Assembly: GCA_937889645.1 (NCBI GenBank)
Contig: CALBZE010000101.1
Span: 14,043-78,042 of the forward strand
Length of the DNA: 64,000 nt
From: an uncultured bacterium
GTDB taxonomy: Bacteria > Gemmatimonadota > Gemmatimonadetes > Longimicrobiales > RSA9
Direction: 5' to 3'
The translations under genes and the position numbers were made by a program. The notes beneath the pieces were generated by a model. The model saw nothing but the letters and a program-made list of their open reading frames with translations, searched no databases and was not told the DNA's origin. Every line of letters begins with the position of its first letter. Positions within the stretch are counted from its first letter, which is position 1. Shown here one piece after another: positions 33,267 to 42,995 of the stretch.

Positions 33267-34598
33267 GTGACCGGAGTCGTCAAGGAAGCCCTCACGCCTA
33301 GGGCGTGGCTCGGAGACGCGCCCTACCCCTGGCCGCGCCTGGACGAGGTCGCCGAGGGGGACCGCCTCGTCGGCTGCTACTGCGTCGCCGGCAAGCAGAT
33401 CGGCGTGACCAAGACCGACAAGCCGTACCTGCGCCTCCAGCTCGTGGACAGGAGCGGCGAGATCGAGGGGCGCGTCTGGGACGACGCCGAGCGGATCCAC
33501 GAACTCGTGGCCGAGGGCGACTACGTCGGCGTGCGCGGGCGGATCGAGTCGTTTCGGGGACAGCGGCAGCTCAAGGTCGAGGAGATCGAGCGGCTCACCG
33601 TGGCCAGGGAGGACATGGAGCTATTCCTTCCGCGAACGCCACACGACTTCGACCGCCTCGAATCCGAGCTGGATGCGCTCATCGCGTCGGTCGAGGACCC
33701 CGGGCTGAACGCGCTGCTCCGGCGCCTTCTCGGTCCCGACACGGAGATGGGGCGTCTCTTCCGACGCGCGCCCGCGGCCAAGCGCAACCACCACGCGTAC
33801 GTGGGCGGGCTGCTGGAACACACGGTCTCCGTCGCCTGGGTGTGCAGCGCTCTTGCGCGTCACTACGGCGCCGCGATCGACCGCGACCTGCTCGTGACGG
33901 GCGCGCTCCTGCACGACATCGGGAAGACGCGCGAGATCGAAGTCGCGGCCGGCTTCCCTTACACCGACGAAGGGCACCTGCTCGGCCACATCGTGATCGG
34001 GCTCCAGATCGTGGCCGACGCGGCGCGCGAGGTGCCGGAACTGTCCGAGGAGCGGGCGCTCCTAGTCCAGCACCTCGTCGCCAGCCACCAGGGGAAATAC
34101 GAGTGGCAGAGCCCGAGGATCCCGATGACGCTCGAGGCGCTGCTCCTCCACTACGTCGACGACCTGGATGCCAAGATGCACCAGGCGCTGGCCCTCGTGG
34201 CGTCGGCGGAGAAGCGGTGGACGGGGTACGACGCGTCGTTCGGTCGGGCGTTCTTGCGGCACCTGGACGGGGTGGCGGGCGGCGATGTGGAGGGCACGGC
34301 CGAGGGCGGGGCGAAGGAGGAAGCGGATGCGGCCGAGTCGCCGGACCGTGGCGCCCCGGCGGCGGAACGCGAGGACGCGGCCGCCGCGCTGCCCGCGGGC
34401 CGGCGCGAGCGCTTCGCCTTCGGTCGCCTGGAGCCGCCCGCGCGAGTCGAGCCGGCTGAGGAGACGCTACACCGGGAAGAGGACGCGCCGCTGCGGGAGG
34501 AGGCCTCGGAGCGGGGCGCCGATGTGCCGCGCCCGGCCGAAGCCGCCAGCCACGTTCCTCGGCTGGACGTCGATACGCTCGACCTGTTCGAGAATTGA
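33267..34598 (+). CDS. OB-fold / HD-domain nuclease, YhaM-like
   Basis: The 443-residue protein has an N-terminal OB fold (about 28-115: KPYLRLQLVDRSGEIEGRVW and DYVGVRGRIESFRGQRQLKV). It then has an HD hydrolase domain (about 165-330: HAYVGGLLEHTVSVAW, LLVTGALLHDIGKTREIE and LVASHQGKYEW). That pairing defines YhaM-type 3'-5' exoribonucleases. The last 110 residues are Ala/Glu/Arg/Pro-rich and probably disordered, which is an unusual extension. GTG 33267 is 4 bases after the pyrC stop, implying co-transcription with the pyr genes. Confidence 0.85.
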   Translation: MTGVVKEALTPRAWLGDAPYPWPRLDEVAEGDRLVGCYCVAGKQIGVTKTDKPYLRLQLVDRSGEIEGRVWDDAERIHELVAEGDYVGVRGRIESFRGQRQLKVEEIERLTVAREDMELFLPRTPHDFDRLESELDALIASVEDPGLNALLRRLLGPDTEMGRLFRRAPAAKRNHHAYVGGLLEHTVSVAWVCSALARHYGAAIDRDLLVTGALLHDIGKTREIEVAAGFPYTDEGHLLGHIVIGLQIVADAAREVPELSEERALLVQHLVASHQGKYEWQSPRIPMTLEALLLHYVDDLDAKMHQALALVASAEKRWTGYDASFGRAFLRHLDGVAGGDVEGTAEGGAKEEADAAESPDRGAPAAEREDAAAALPAGRRERFAFGRLEPPARVEPAEETLHREEDAPLREEASERGADVPRPAEAASHVPRLDVDTLDLFEN

Positions 34599-34618
34599 TC
34601 GAGCTATCCGGATGCAAG

Positions 34619-34645
34619 AAAGCCCGCCGAACGGCGGGCTTTTCT
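34619..34645. terminator. Bidirectional terminator between YhaM-like gene and rpsT
   Basis: AGCCCGCCG (34621-34629) pairs with CGGCGGGCT (34632-34640), followed by TTTTCTT. Upstream AAGAA gives a T-rich tail on the minus strand, so it can end both convergent transcripts. Confidence 0.85.
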
Positions 34646-34677
34646 TATCTCTGGATTGCCCCGGTGAGACGCGGCGA

Positions 34678-34941
34678 TTACGGCTGGCCGCCGAGGGCAA
34701 GTACCTTCTTGGCCAGCTGCGACTTCTTGCGGGCCGCCTTGTTCGGATGGATCAACCGACGCGTAGCGTACCGATCGAGCATCGCCGCGGTCTCGCGGTA
34801 CGCGGCCACCGCCTGCTCGGCGTCCGAAGCGGCCAGGACCTTCTTGATCGCGGTCTTCAGCCGCGACCGCTGCGCACGGTTGTGAAGCCGCCGCTTCTCC
34901 GCCTGACGGATCCGCTTTTCCGCACTCCTCGAATTCGCCAA
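34678..34941 (-). CDS. rpsT: 30S ribosomal protein S20
   Basis: The 87-residue basic protein is typical S20: ANSRSAEKRIRQAEKRRLHN at the start, then RSRLKTAIKKVLAA and LIHPNKAARKKSQLAKKVLA. It binds the 16S rRNA base in the 30S subunit. The start is TTG 34941, with GGGGAGGAT eight bases ahead, exactly where S20 proteins begin (MANxxS); a longer form from 35001 has no family support. A TTG start for rpsT is also known in E. coli, where it lowers translation and allows feedback. Confidence 0.95.
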   Translation of the reverse strand: MANSRSAEKRIRQAEKRRLHNRAQRSRLKTAIKKVLAASDAEQAVAAYRETAAMLDRYATRRLIHPNKAARKKSQLAKKVLALGGQP

Positions 34942-35001
34942 CCGATCCTCCCCAGGTGACTCACGGGGTTTTGATATACAAGCCTGCGAACGTAGCCACA
35001 C

Positions 35002-35030
35002 AAATTAAAGCCGCGCGGTGACCGTGTCAA
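35002..35030 (-). promoter_or_regulatory. rpsT promoter
   Basis: On the minus strand TTGACA (35025-35030) is followed after 17 bp by TAATTT (35002-35007), a strong sigma-70-type promoter. The leader is about 55 nt. Confidence 0.7.
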
Positions 35031-35033
35031 CTA

Positions 35034-35062
35034 CGGGCGCGCGGCGGGAGGCCGCGCGCCCG
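35034..35062. terminator. Perfect GC hairpin between rpsT promoter and FIMAH pseudogene
   Basis: CGGGCGCGCGGC (35034-35045) pairs perfectly with GCCGCGCGCCCG (35051-35062). It lies 22 bp after the pseudogene stop and just upstream of the rpsT promoter. There is no T tract, but it is well placed to stop read-through. Confidence 0.45.
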
Positions 35063-35083
35063 CGGATCGCGGCCGTCCGCCGG

Positions 35084-35811
35084 CTACATCCGGCTCAGCA
35101 CGCGCTCGACGTTGATCTTGAGCAGCCAGTAGGCATTGTCGGACATGTGCTTGCCGGGCTGGAGGCCGTGCTACGCTTCCAGTTCCTGGAGGAAGGCCTG
35201 GAGCTGCCCACGAGCGCTTGCGGCGTTGCCCCGGTCGATCGATCGAGCCGCCGCGTCGAGCTTCGCCTGAGCAGGTAGACAACCGTGTCGGGCACGCTCC
35301 CTACTGACACCGGAAGCGCGGCGGGTGGCGCCGCACCGAACACCCGCGCTTCGGCCGGTGCCGGTAGCCACGCAGAACGAACGACGAAGTCGCCGAGCGA
35401 TTGCCCGGGCTCGAGCGAGGCGTTACCGAAATTGAACTCGCACTCGAACGGCGACACACCGCCCACGCGGCCGTGCCAACCCGGAGCGGGCTCGACGCTC
35501 AATGACTGATCGTCGCGGGGGCAGGGCAACAGAAAGACGCTGATCGGCTGCTTGGTATTTGGCCCGCTTTCGTTCGTCAACACGTACCGATAGACGTACG
35601 CCGCCCCCGACGATTCAATGGCGACGGCCATGCGCGGTGAGATCTTGTTACGCGGCTCGACCACCAGGAGATGATGAACGCCATCGATGTCTGTGAACTC
35701 GAGGATGTAATCGCCCGAAACGGGATCGCGTTGCAACGTTTGGCCAGTTAGCGGCGATGCCGCTACGGCGAGCAGTGCGAACGACAGGACGAGCGCCGGT
35801 CGAAACGACAT
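35084..35811 (-). pseudogene. Secreted protein with FIMAH-type C-terminal domain, frameshifted and stopped
   Basis: The frame starts at ATG 35811 with signal peptide ALVLSFALLAVAASPLTGQ and reads sensibly to about SVPDTVVYLL. Near 35266-35285 it loses its domain sense, while the neighbouring frame continues AQAKLDAAARSIDRGNAASA and ARGQLQAFLQELEA. That frame is then interrupted by TAG (35171-35173) and resumes HGLQPGKHMSDNAYWLL and KINVERVLSRM before TAG at 35084. The joined product would end in a FIMAH-like domain. One lost base plus a CAG-to-TAG type stop explain the break. Function unknown; probably a dead surface protein. Confidence 0.7.
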
Positions 35812-36275
35812 ACGACCCTCCCTCGGTTCCTTCGGCGGACATGAAAATGTTCAGGCGGAGCTCCGAACCGGCGGCTTGTGTTCATCGCACTGCGCCTGCT
35901 CGTCGATCATGCGTGGTTGAACACTTCCCACTGTGCCGCGATCATCGAGCGCCAACACCGCAGCGAGCCCGAAGCTCATGAGGACCCGGTGAGCAAGAGG
36001 GCCCGCGTGTCCAGCCGGGCTGCGTTTGGAATAGGCTCCGCGTTCCTTCACACGTGTAATCGGTTCGGAAGACCGAGGGGCGGAAACGGTATCGGGGAGA
36101 GACCGCCACACGGGGCGTGCCCGAGATGGGAACAGCGAGACGCGATCGGGCGCGCCCGAATCGTTCGGTATTCTTGTATGCACGCGCCGCGGCAGCCGCA
36201 AGGGGGCGATTTCTCCCACCGCAATTCGTGCCGGGGGTAGCGTCGCCCCGCCCGCCGGGGTTAGCTTTCCCGGCT
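35812..36275. other. Intergenic region without supported gene
   Basis: This 464-bp stretch between the FIMAH pseudogene and the site-2 protease gene contains short open frames on both strands. None has a family motif, ribosome-binding site or coherent composition. Its last 15 bases hold the TAGCTT -10 box of the downstream operon. Confidence 0.5.
36262..36267 (+). promoter_or_regulatory. -10 box of the site-2 protease/scp operon; leaderless start predicted
   Basis: TAGCTT lies 9 bases before ATG 36276, giving a transcript that starts almost on the start codon. The context TTAGCTTT-N4-GGCTATG closely matches that at gltX. The -35 region is weak. Confidence 0.5.
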
Positions 36276-36932
36276 ATGGAGATGTTCCTCCTCGCGCTGC
36301 CGATGCTGCTGCTCGCCGTCGTCGTCCACGAGTGGGCGCACGCGTGGGTGGCGCTCAAGCAAGGCGATCCGACTGCCGCGATGCTGGGGCGGGTCACGTT
36401 GAATCCGCTCCCGCACATCGACCCGTTCGGCACCATCCTGTTCCCGCTCATGCTGGTCATGATGAAGGCGGGCGTCATCCTGGGCTGGGCGCGTCCGGTG
36501 CCGGTCAATCCACGGAATTTCCGGAACTACCGCAGGGGTGACATCCTGGTCTCGCTGGCGGGCGTGACGGCGAATTTCGTGCTCGCGGCGGCGTGCACCG
36601 TGGCGGTGGTGCTCCTGATTCACCTTGCCCGCCTGGCGCCCGGGTTGGAGCCATTCGCCGAGCTGCTGATTCGGATGGCGCGGTTCGGCGTGCTGATCAA
36701 TCTGGTCCTGGCGTGCCTCAACCTGCTGCCGATACCGCCGCTCGACGGGTCGCACGTTTTCTACCATCTTCTGCCGCCGCGTCTCGGGGCGTGGTACCGC
36801 GAGATGGGCCGGTTCGGCATCCTGATCCTCATGGCGATCCTGCTGTTCGCACCGTCGGCGATGACCGTGCTCTCCTGGCCGATCCGGGAGCTGCAGGAGC
36901 TGTCCGAGGCCTTCATCCGGTTCTGGGTCTGA
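36276..36932 (+). CDS. Site-2 protease family (M50) membrane protein
   Basis: The 218-residue membrane metalloprotease has the zinc motif HEWAHAW (His18, Glu19, His22) in the first helix. The distal Asp motif NLLPIPPLDGSHV lies near residue 150. Five to six helices are visible and there is no PDZ domain. Members cleave transmembrane substrates, but in this gene setting (upstream of scpA and scpB, as in many bacteria) the substrate is unknown. scpA starts directly after its stop codon. Confidence 0.9.
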   Translation: MEMFLLALPMLLLAVVVHEWAHAWVALKQGDPTAAMLGRVTLNPLPHIDPFGTILFPLMLVMMKAGVILGWARPVPVNPRNFRNYRRGDILVSLAGVTANFVLAAACTVAVVLLIHLARLAPGLEPFAELLIRMARFGVLINLVLACLNLLPIPPLDGSHVFYHLLPPRLGAWYREMGRFGILILMAILLFAPSAMTVLSWPIRELQELSEAFIRFWV

Positions 36933-37697
36933 ATGGAACTGCGCCACGATACGGACGATGCGGCGTTCGTCGTGGAGCTGGAGCGGTTCCACGGGCCCCT
37001 GCACCTGCTCCTGCACCTGATCCGGGAGCAGGACATCGACATCTTCGACATCCCGATCGCGAAGATCACCGAGCAGTTCCTGCGGGCGATCGCGGGCGTG
37101 GAAGCGCTGGGGCTGGACCGCGCGGGCGAGTTCCTCGAGATGGCCGCGCTGCTCGTGCGGATCAAGGCGCAGATGTTGATGCCCCGTCGCACCGAGGAGG
37201 GGGAGGAGCTCGAGGACCCGCGCGCGGAGCTGGTTCGTCGCCTGCTAGAGTACGAGCATTTCCGCGAGGCGGCGCAGCGGCTCGAGCTAGCGGAGCTCGA
37301 GCGGCTCCGGCATTATCCGCGGGGTTACGTCCCGCCGCGTCCGGAGCCGAAGCGCGAGGTGGAGCTGGAGCTCACGTGGGAAGAACTCTGGGCGGCGGCG
37401 CTCGGGATCGGCGAGCGCGGCGGGCCTCCGCCGGAGCATCGCGTCACCCCGCGCCTGGTGCCGATCGAAGAGAAGATCGAACTCATCGTGAACACGCTGC
37501 GGCGCGTGGCGCGGATCGAGTTCCGTAGCCTCATCGCGCCGTTCAAGGATCGGATGCACGGGGTCGTCACCTTCATGGCGAGCCTGGAGCTGGCGAAGCG
37601 CCGCGCGCTCGCGATCCGGCAGAGCGAGCCGTTCGCCCCGATCTGGCTCTACCGACGGAACGGAAACGCAGTCGATGCGACCGACGCAGATCGTTGA
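36933..37697 (+). CDS. scpA: Segregation and condensation protein A
   Basis: The 254-residue kleisin bridges the SMC dimer heads. The N-terminal domain contains FHGPLHLLLHLIREQDIDIF and DIPIAKITEQFL. LEMAALLVRIKAQMLMP lies at about residue 70, and a winged-helix C-terminus (about 190-240) contains LRRVARIEFRSL. It starts at the base following the site-2 protease stop, and its end overlaps scpB by 23 bases, so the three are one operon. Confidence 0.94.
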   Translation: MELRHDTDDAAFVVELERFHGPLHLLLHLIREQDIDIFDIPIAKITEQFLRAIAGVEALGLDRAGEFLEMAALLVRIKAQMLMPRRTEEGEELEDPRAELVRRLLEYEHFREAAQRLELAELERLRHYPRGYVPPRPEPKREVELELTWEELWAAALGIGERGGPPPEHRVTPRLVPIEEKIELIVNTLRRVARIEFRSLIAPFKDRMHGVVTFMASLELAKRRALAIRQSEPFAPIWLYRRNGNAVDATDADR

Positions 37698-38253
37698 GGC
37701 GCTCCTCTTCGCGAGCGACGCGCCGCTCACGGCGGCCGACATCGCGGCCGCGGACGATTCGCTGGACGAGGCGGCGGTCGAGGCCGCGATCCACGAGCTG
37801 CGACAGGCTTACGAAGCGGAAGGCCGGGCATTCCAGATCTATGAGATGGCCGGTGGATTCCAGATCCTCACGCGGCCGGAGTTCGCTCCGTACCTCGAGC
37901 GATTCGACACCGTGGTGCACACGGCGCGTTTGTCGCCTGCCGCGCTCGAGGTCCTGGCCATCATCGCCTACCGGCAGCCGATCGGGCGCGCCGAGATCGA
38001 GGAGATCCGCGGCGTCGCATCGTCCGGGGTGCTGCGCACGCTCCAGGAGCGGGAGCTGATCACCCCCGTCGGCCGCGGCGAGGGACTCGGGCGGCCGGTG
38101 CTCTACGGCACGACGACCAAGTTCCTCGAGCATTTCGGGTTCCGCTCGCTCGAGGACCTGCCGCGCCCGGAGGAACTGCCGGTCATCCTGAGGGAGCCCG
38201 CGCCGGCGACCAGGGGCGGCAAGGCCGAACCGGACGGCGCCGGACCGGCGTGA
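37675..38253 (+). CDS. scpB: Segregation and condensation protein B
   Basis: The 192-residue protein forms the two winged-helix domains of ScpB, which dimerise on ScpA in the SMC condensin complex. TQIVEALLFASDAPL begins the first domain. LEVLAIIAYRQPIGRAEIEE and LQERELITPVGR lie in the second. A short Pro/Gly-rich tail follows the TKFLEHFGF region. The start overlaps scpA; the next gene (rluB) follows with 26 bp. Confidence 0.94.
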   Translation: MRPTQIVEALLFASDAPLTAADIAAADDSLDEAAVEAAIHELRQAYEAEGRAFQIYEMAGGFQILTRPEFAPYLERFDTVVHTARLSPAALEVLAIIAYRQPIGRAEIEEIRGVASSGVLRTLQERELITPVGRGEGLGRPVLYGTTTKFLEHFGFRSLEDLPRPEELPVILREPAPATRGGKAEPDGAGPA

Positions 38254-38279
38254 CCCGCACCGCCGGGGGAGGGCGCGAC

Positions 38280-39017
38280 GTGTCCGGTCCCATGCGGCTG
38301 CAGAAGTTCCTATCCCGCGCCGGCGTCGCATCGCGCCGCGCGGCGGAAGCGATGATCCGCGAGGGCCGCGTACGCGTGAACGACCAGGTCGTGACCGAGC
38401 TGGGCACGCGCGTCGATCCCGATGTCGATCGCGTCAGCGTCGACGGCTCGCCGGTCGTCCTCGCCCGGCCGGTGTGGCTCGCGCTGCACAAGCCCCGGGG
38501 TTACGTTTCCACCCGGTCCGATCCTCAGGGGCGGCCGACCATCTACGACCTGATCCCCGAGCGCTATCGCGGACTCTTCCACGTGGGGCGTCTCGACGCG
38601 GACAGCGAGGGGCTCCTCCTCCTCACGAACCAGGGGGATCTCGCGAACCGGCTCCTCCACCCGCGGCACGGCGTGGAACGAGTGTACGAGGCGGTCGTGG
38701 CCGGAGCACTCGACGACGGGGACATCCGGCGGCTCCTGGAAGGGGTAGAGCTGGAGGACGGCATCGCGAAAGCCGCCGCCGTTCAACGGCGGAAGACCCT
38801 GAAGGGCGGGCGCGACCGGATTCGCATCACGATGCGGGAGGGCCGCAAGCGAGAAGTCCGTCGTATGCTCCGCGCCATTGGCCACCCGGTTCAACGCCTG
38901 GTCCGCATTCGCTATGGCCCGATCAGGCTACGGGGGCTGGCGTCGGGCGAGTGGCGACGTCTGGACGCGGAAGAGGTCCGGGCGCTCGAGGCCGTGGGGC
39001 GGGGCCATCGGCGGTGA
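38280..39017 (+). CDS. rluB: Ribosomal large subunit pseudouridine synthase B (RsuA/RluB family)
   Basis: The 245-residue enzyme converts a uridine of 23S rRNA to pseudouridine. An N-terminal S4 RNA-binding domain (MRLQKFLSRAGVASRRAAE) is followed by the catalytic motif GRLDADSEGLLLLTNQGD, with the active Asp, and GRKREVRRML. GTG 38280 has GGGGGAGGG six bases ahead. A coupled GTG at 38250 and ATG 38292 are alternatives. It is adjacent to scpB, an arrangement common to many phyla. Confidence 0.92.
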   Translation: MSGPMRLQKFLSRAGVASRRAAEAMIREGRVRVNDQVVTELGTRVDPDVDRVSVDGSPVVLARPVWLALHKPRGYVSTRSDPQGRPTIYDLIPERYRGLFHVGRLDADSEGLLLLTNQGDLANRLLHPRHGVERVYEAVVAGALDDGDIRRLLEGVELEDGIAKAAAVQRRKTLKGGRDRIRITMREGRKREVRRMLRAIGHPVQRLVRIRYGPIRLRGLASGEWRRLDAEEVRALEAVGRGHRR

Positions 39018-39162
39018 CGGGTTGGGGTCGTCGGCCGACCGAGCCGGGGACGGATTCGCTACCGGAAAGCATGCCGAGTCTTCGATCGGACGTTCGATAG
39101 TTCATCGCCGCCGGCGCCTGGCCGGCGCTCACCTTCATTCTGGCACAGGGCAGGGAACAGGC

Positions 39163-40824
39163 ATGGACGTTCAGGGGCGGACGATTCTGCTGCTGGGTGG
39201 CTCGGGGTTGGTGGGGCTCGCTGTCGCGAGGCGCTTGTTGCGGCATGGGCCGAGGGCGCTCGTGATCACGGCGTTGACGCGAGAGGAAGCGGAAGGCGCG
39301 ATCGCGGAGTTGGAGGCCGAGGGGATCGTGCCAGACGGGACGTCGCTCGTAGGGGAATGGGGCGACATCTTCCTGCCGGAGGCCGTGAAGGACTGGCCGC
39401 GGGCGAAGGTCCTGGAGGATGCCGGGGCGCGGGCCCAGTTGCTGGACGACCTCTATGGCGAGCTGACACCCGCGGTGGTCGAGCGCTCGACGCTGGGCGC
39501 GCTGCTGTTGCGCCATCGGCCGCAGATCGTCGTCGACTGCGTCAACACTGCGACGGCGCTTGCCTACCAGAACGTGTTCGAGAGCGCGGCGTCGTTGCGG
39601 CGTCGGGCGCGGGAGGGGAGCGTCGACCTGGGCGCCGTGGAGGGCCACCTGGCGACGCTGTACCTGCCGCAGCTGATCCGCCACGTACAGATTGCGCTGG
39701 AGGCGATGCGGCAGGTACGGACGGCGGTCTATGTGAAGATCGGCACGGCCGGGACGGGCGGGATGGGGCTGAACATCCCGTTCACGCACTCCGAGGAGCG
39801 GCCGAGCCGCATGCTGCTGGCCAAGTCCGGCGTGGCCGGGGCGCACACGCTTTTCCTGTTCCTGATGTCGCGGACGCCTGGCGCGCCTGCGGTAAAGGAG
39901 ATCAAGCCGACGGCGGCGATCAGCTGGAAGCGTATCGGGTACGGCGAGGTGAAGCGGCGGGGCCAGCCGATCGAGCGGTACGATGCGGTACAGGCGCTCC
40001 CACTCGAATCCGCGTTCGGCGCGGACGCGACCGGCGCCTTCGAGCCGGCCGGCGGCCCGCTCGAGGGCGTCTACCTGGACGCGGGGGAGAACGGGCAGTT
40101 CAGCCTGGGCGAGTTCGAGGCGTTGACGTCGCTCGGGCTGATGGAGTTCATCACGCCGGAAGAGATCGCGCAGAACGTCGAGCGCGAGATCCTGGGCCAC
40201 CCGACCGGGCGGGACGTGGTCGCGGCGCTGGATGCGTCGACGTCGGGCCCCACCTACCGCGCGGGCGTGCTGCGCGAGGCGGCGCTGGAGCAAATGGCGA
40301 CGCTGGAGCGGGAGCGCGGGATCTATGCCGTCGCGTACGAGAACCTGGGTCCGCCGCGGCTCTCGAAGCTCCTCTTCGAAGGCGCGATCCTTGCCCGCCT
40401 GTACCCCGACATCGAGGCCGCGGCGCGCCTCGATCCGGAGGAGACTGCGCGGGCGGCCGAGCAATTGATCTCGGGGGACCGCGAGCTGCGGGTCCGGATC
40501 GTGTCGATCGGGCTGCCGATCCTCCTCGCCGACGGCGAGCGGATGCTGCGCGGACCCGTCCTCAAGGTGGCGCCGGCGCCCGATCAACGGCCGGACGATC
40601 CGCGCCTCGCGGAGAACGGCTGGGTCGACCTGCGGCCGTCGAACTGGGCGCGCTGGCGGAGCCGTCTCGAGGCGATGGCGGCGGAGCTGCGGGGCGGGCC
40701 GTCGGCTGCGGAAGGCTCCCGCGCCGACACCGAGCCCGGCGACCGGCGGACGAAATTGCGGCCCGGCCGGCTCGCTGCGTGGGTGTTCCGCTACGAGGAC
40801 GAGGGCGAGCGGATCAAGCGGTAA
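39163..40824 (+). CDS. Large Rossmann-fold (SDR-like) protein, unknown function
   Basis: The 553-residue protein starts GRTILLLGGSGLVGLAVARR, a clear NAD(P)-binding Rossmann motif. It continues with segments such as VYVKIGTAGTGGMGLNIPFT (about 190-210). Its length is roughly twice that of a normal SDR, and the C-terminal half (about 300-530) has no motif that I recognise. GVLREAALEQMATLERERG and ARLYPDIEAAARLD are helical. The Ser-Tyr-x3-Lys catalytic set cannot be placed with certainty. It stands alone: 145 bp after rluB, with a hairpin behind it. Confidence 0.7.
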   Translation: MDVQGRTILLLGGSGLVGLAVARRLLRHGPRALVITALTREEAEGAIAELEAEGIVPDGTSLVGEWGDIFLPEAVKDWPRAKVLEDAGARAQLLDDLYGELTPAVVERSTLGALLLRHRPQIVVDCVNTATALAYQNVFESAASLRRRAREGSVDLGAVEGHLATLYLPQLIRHVQIALEAMRQVRTAVYVKIGTAGTGGMGLNIPFTHSEERPSRMLLAKSGVAGAHTLFLFLMSRTPGAPAVKEIKPTAAISWKRIGYGEVKRRGQPIERYDAVQALPLESAFGADATGAFEPAGGPLEGVYLDAGENGQFSLGEFEALTSLGLMEFITPEEIAQNVEREILGHPTGRDVVAALDASTSGPTYRAGVLREAALEQMATLERERGIYAVAYENLGPPRLSKLLFEGAILARLYPDIEAAARLDPEETARAAEQLISGDRELRVRIVSIGLPILLADGERMLRGPVLKVAPAPDQRPDDPRLAENGWVDLRPSNWARWRSRLEAMAAELRGGPSAAEGSRADTEPGDRRTKLRPGRLAAWVFRYEDEGERIKR

Positions 40825-40835
40825 GAGCGAGGGCG

Positions 40836-40867
40836 GGTGCGGCCGCGTGGCCACGCGCGGCCGCACC
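40836..40867 (+). terminator. Hairpin after the Rossmann-fold gene
   Basis: GGTGCGGCCGCG (40836-40847) pairs perfectly with CGCGGCCGCACC (40856-40867) around an 8-nt loop. No T tract follows. It precedes the Bat operon by about 165 bp. Confidence 0.4.
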
Positions 40868-41031
40868 GGTGGCGAATGCGGCCGGCCCGCTCGCCCGCAT
40901 TCGGCCCCGCACGCGGGTCGCGGTCGGCTGCCGGCACGAATGCGACACGGCCGCCGGCCGCGGATCCTCCGCCCGCGCGCCGGCGTACCAGTGGATCGGC
41001 CGGTAGACGAATCCAACGGGAGGAATGCTGC

Positions 41032-42011
<980 letters not shown>

Positions 42012-42015
<4 letters not shown>

Positions 42016-42995
42016 GCGCCGGAAGCGCCCAGACGGAGCGCGCCGACGTCGGACGCCGGGACCCGCACGACACCAACGGCGGCGTCCCGCGCGAGATCCT
42101 GCGTCAGGTCCGGTTGATCGAGCTCCGGACCCGAGGGTGGGTCGAATCGCTCTTCGGCGGCGAGTACCACTCGGTCTTCAAGGGCCAGGGGATGGAGTTC
42201 GCCGAGGTGCGCGAATACCAGCCCGGCGACGAAGTGCGCGCGATCGACTGGAACGTGACCGCGCGCATGAGCCACCCCTACGTGAAACGGTACGTCGAGG
42301 AGCGCGAGCTGACGGTGCTCCTCCTGGTCGACCTCTCGGGCTCCGAGCAGTTCGGCACCCGTGGCCGCTGGAAGGCCGAGCTCGCCGCGGAAATCGCGGC
42401 GGTGCTCGCGCTCTCCGCGGTCCGCAACAATGACCGGGTCGGTCTGCTCGTCTTCACGGACCGGGTCGAGCACTTCGTGCCGCCACGCAAGGGCCGCCGC
42501 CACGTCCTCCGGCTGATCCGCGACGTCCTCGCCTTCCGGCCGCAGGGCCGGGGGACGGACCTCGCAGCCGCGCTCGACTACGCGGCCCGCGTGCTGCCCC
42601 ACAGGGCGGTCGTGTTCGTCCTCAGCGACTTCCAGGTCGGCGGCGAAGGCGAGGAGACCCGGAGGCGGCATGAGGCGTTCGAGCGATCCCTCAAGCTGAT
42701 CTCCGGCAGGCACGACGTGGTCGCGGTGTCGATCACGGACGGGTCGGAAGAACAACTTCCGGATGTGGGCGTGCTGGTGCTGGTCGATCCCGAGACGGGT
42801 GCGATGCACGCCGTGGACACCGGCCGCGCCGCATTGCGCGCGGCGTACGGCGCCCGACGCGCCGCCGGGCGGGAAGCCATGCGGCGTACGTTTCGCCGCC
42901 TCGGCGTCGACGAGATCGACGTGCGGACAGATGCATCGTACATCACGCCGCTCCTCGGCTTCTTCCGGCGGAGGGAGCGGCAGTTGAAGCGATGA
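42012..42995 (+). CDS. DUF58 / VWA-like protein
   Basis: The 327-residue protein contains the DUF58 signature GQGMEFAEVREYQPGDEVRA followed by IDWNVTARMSHPYVKRY. A VWA-like domain (LLLVDLSGSEQFG, about 105) shows a MIDAS-like DxSxS motif. DUF58 proteins commonly sit between MoxR and BatA, as here. The GTG start overlaps the moxR stop (GTGA), and the end overlaps the next gene by 4 bases. Confidence 0.9.

Noticed and set aside
35851..36240. Short frames on both strands upstream of the site-2 protease
   Set aside because: No ribosome-binding site, motif or coherent composition on either strand.
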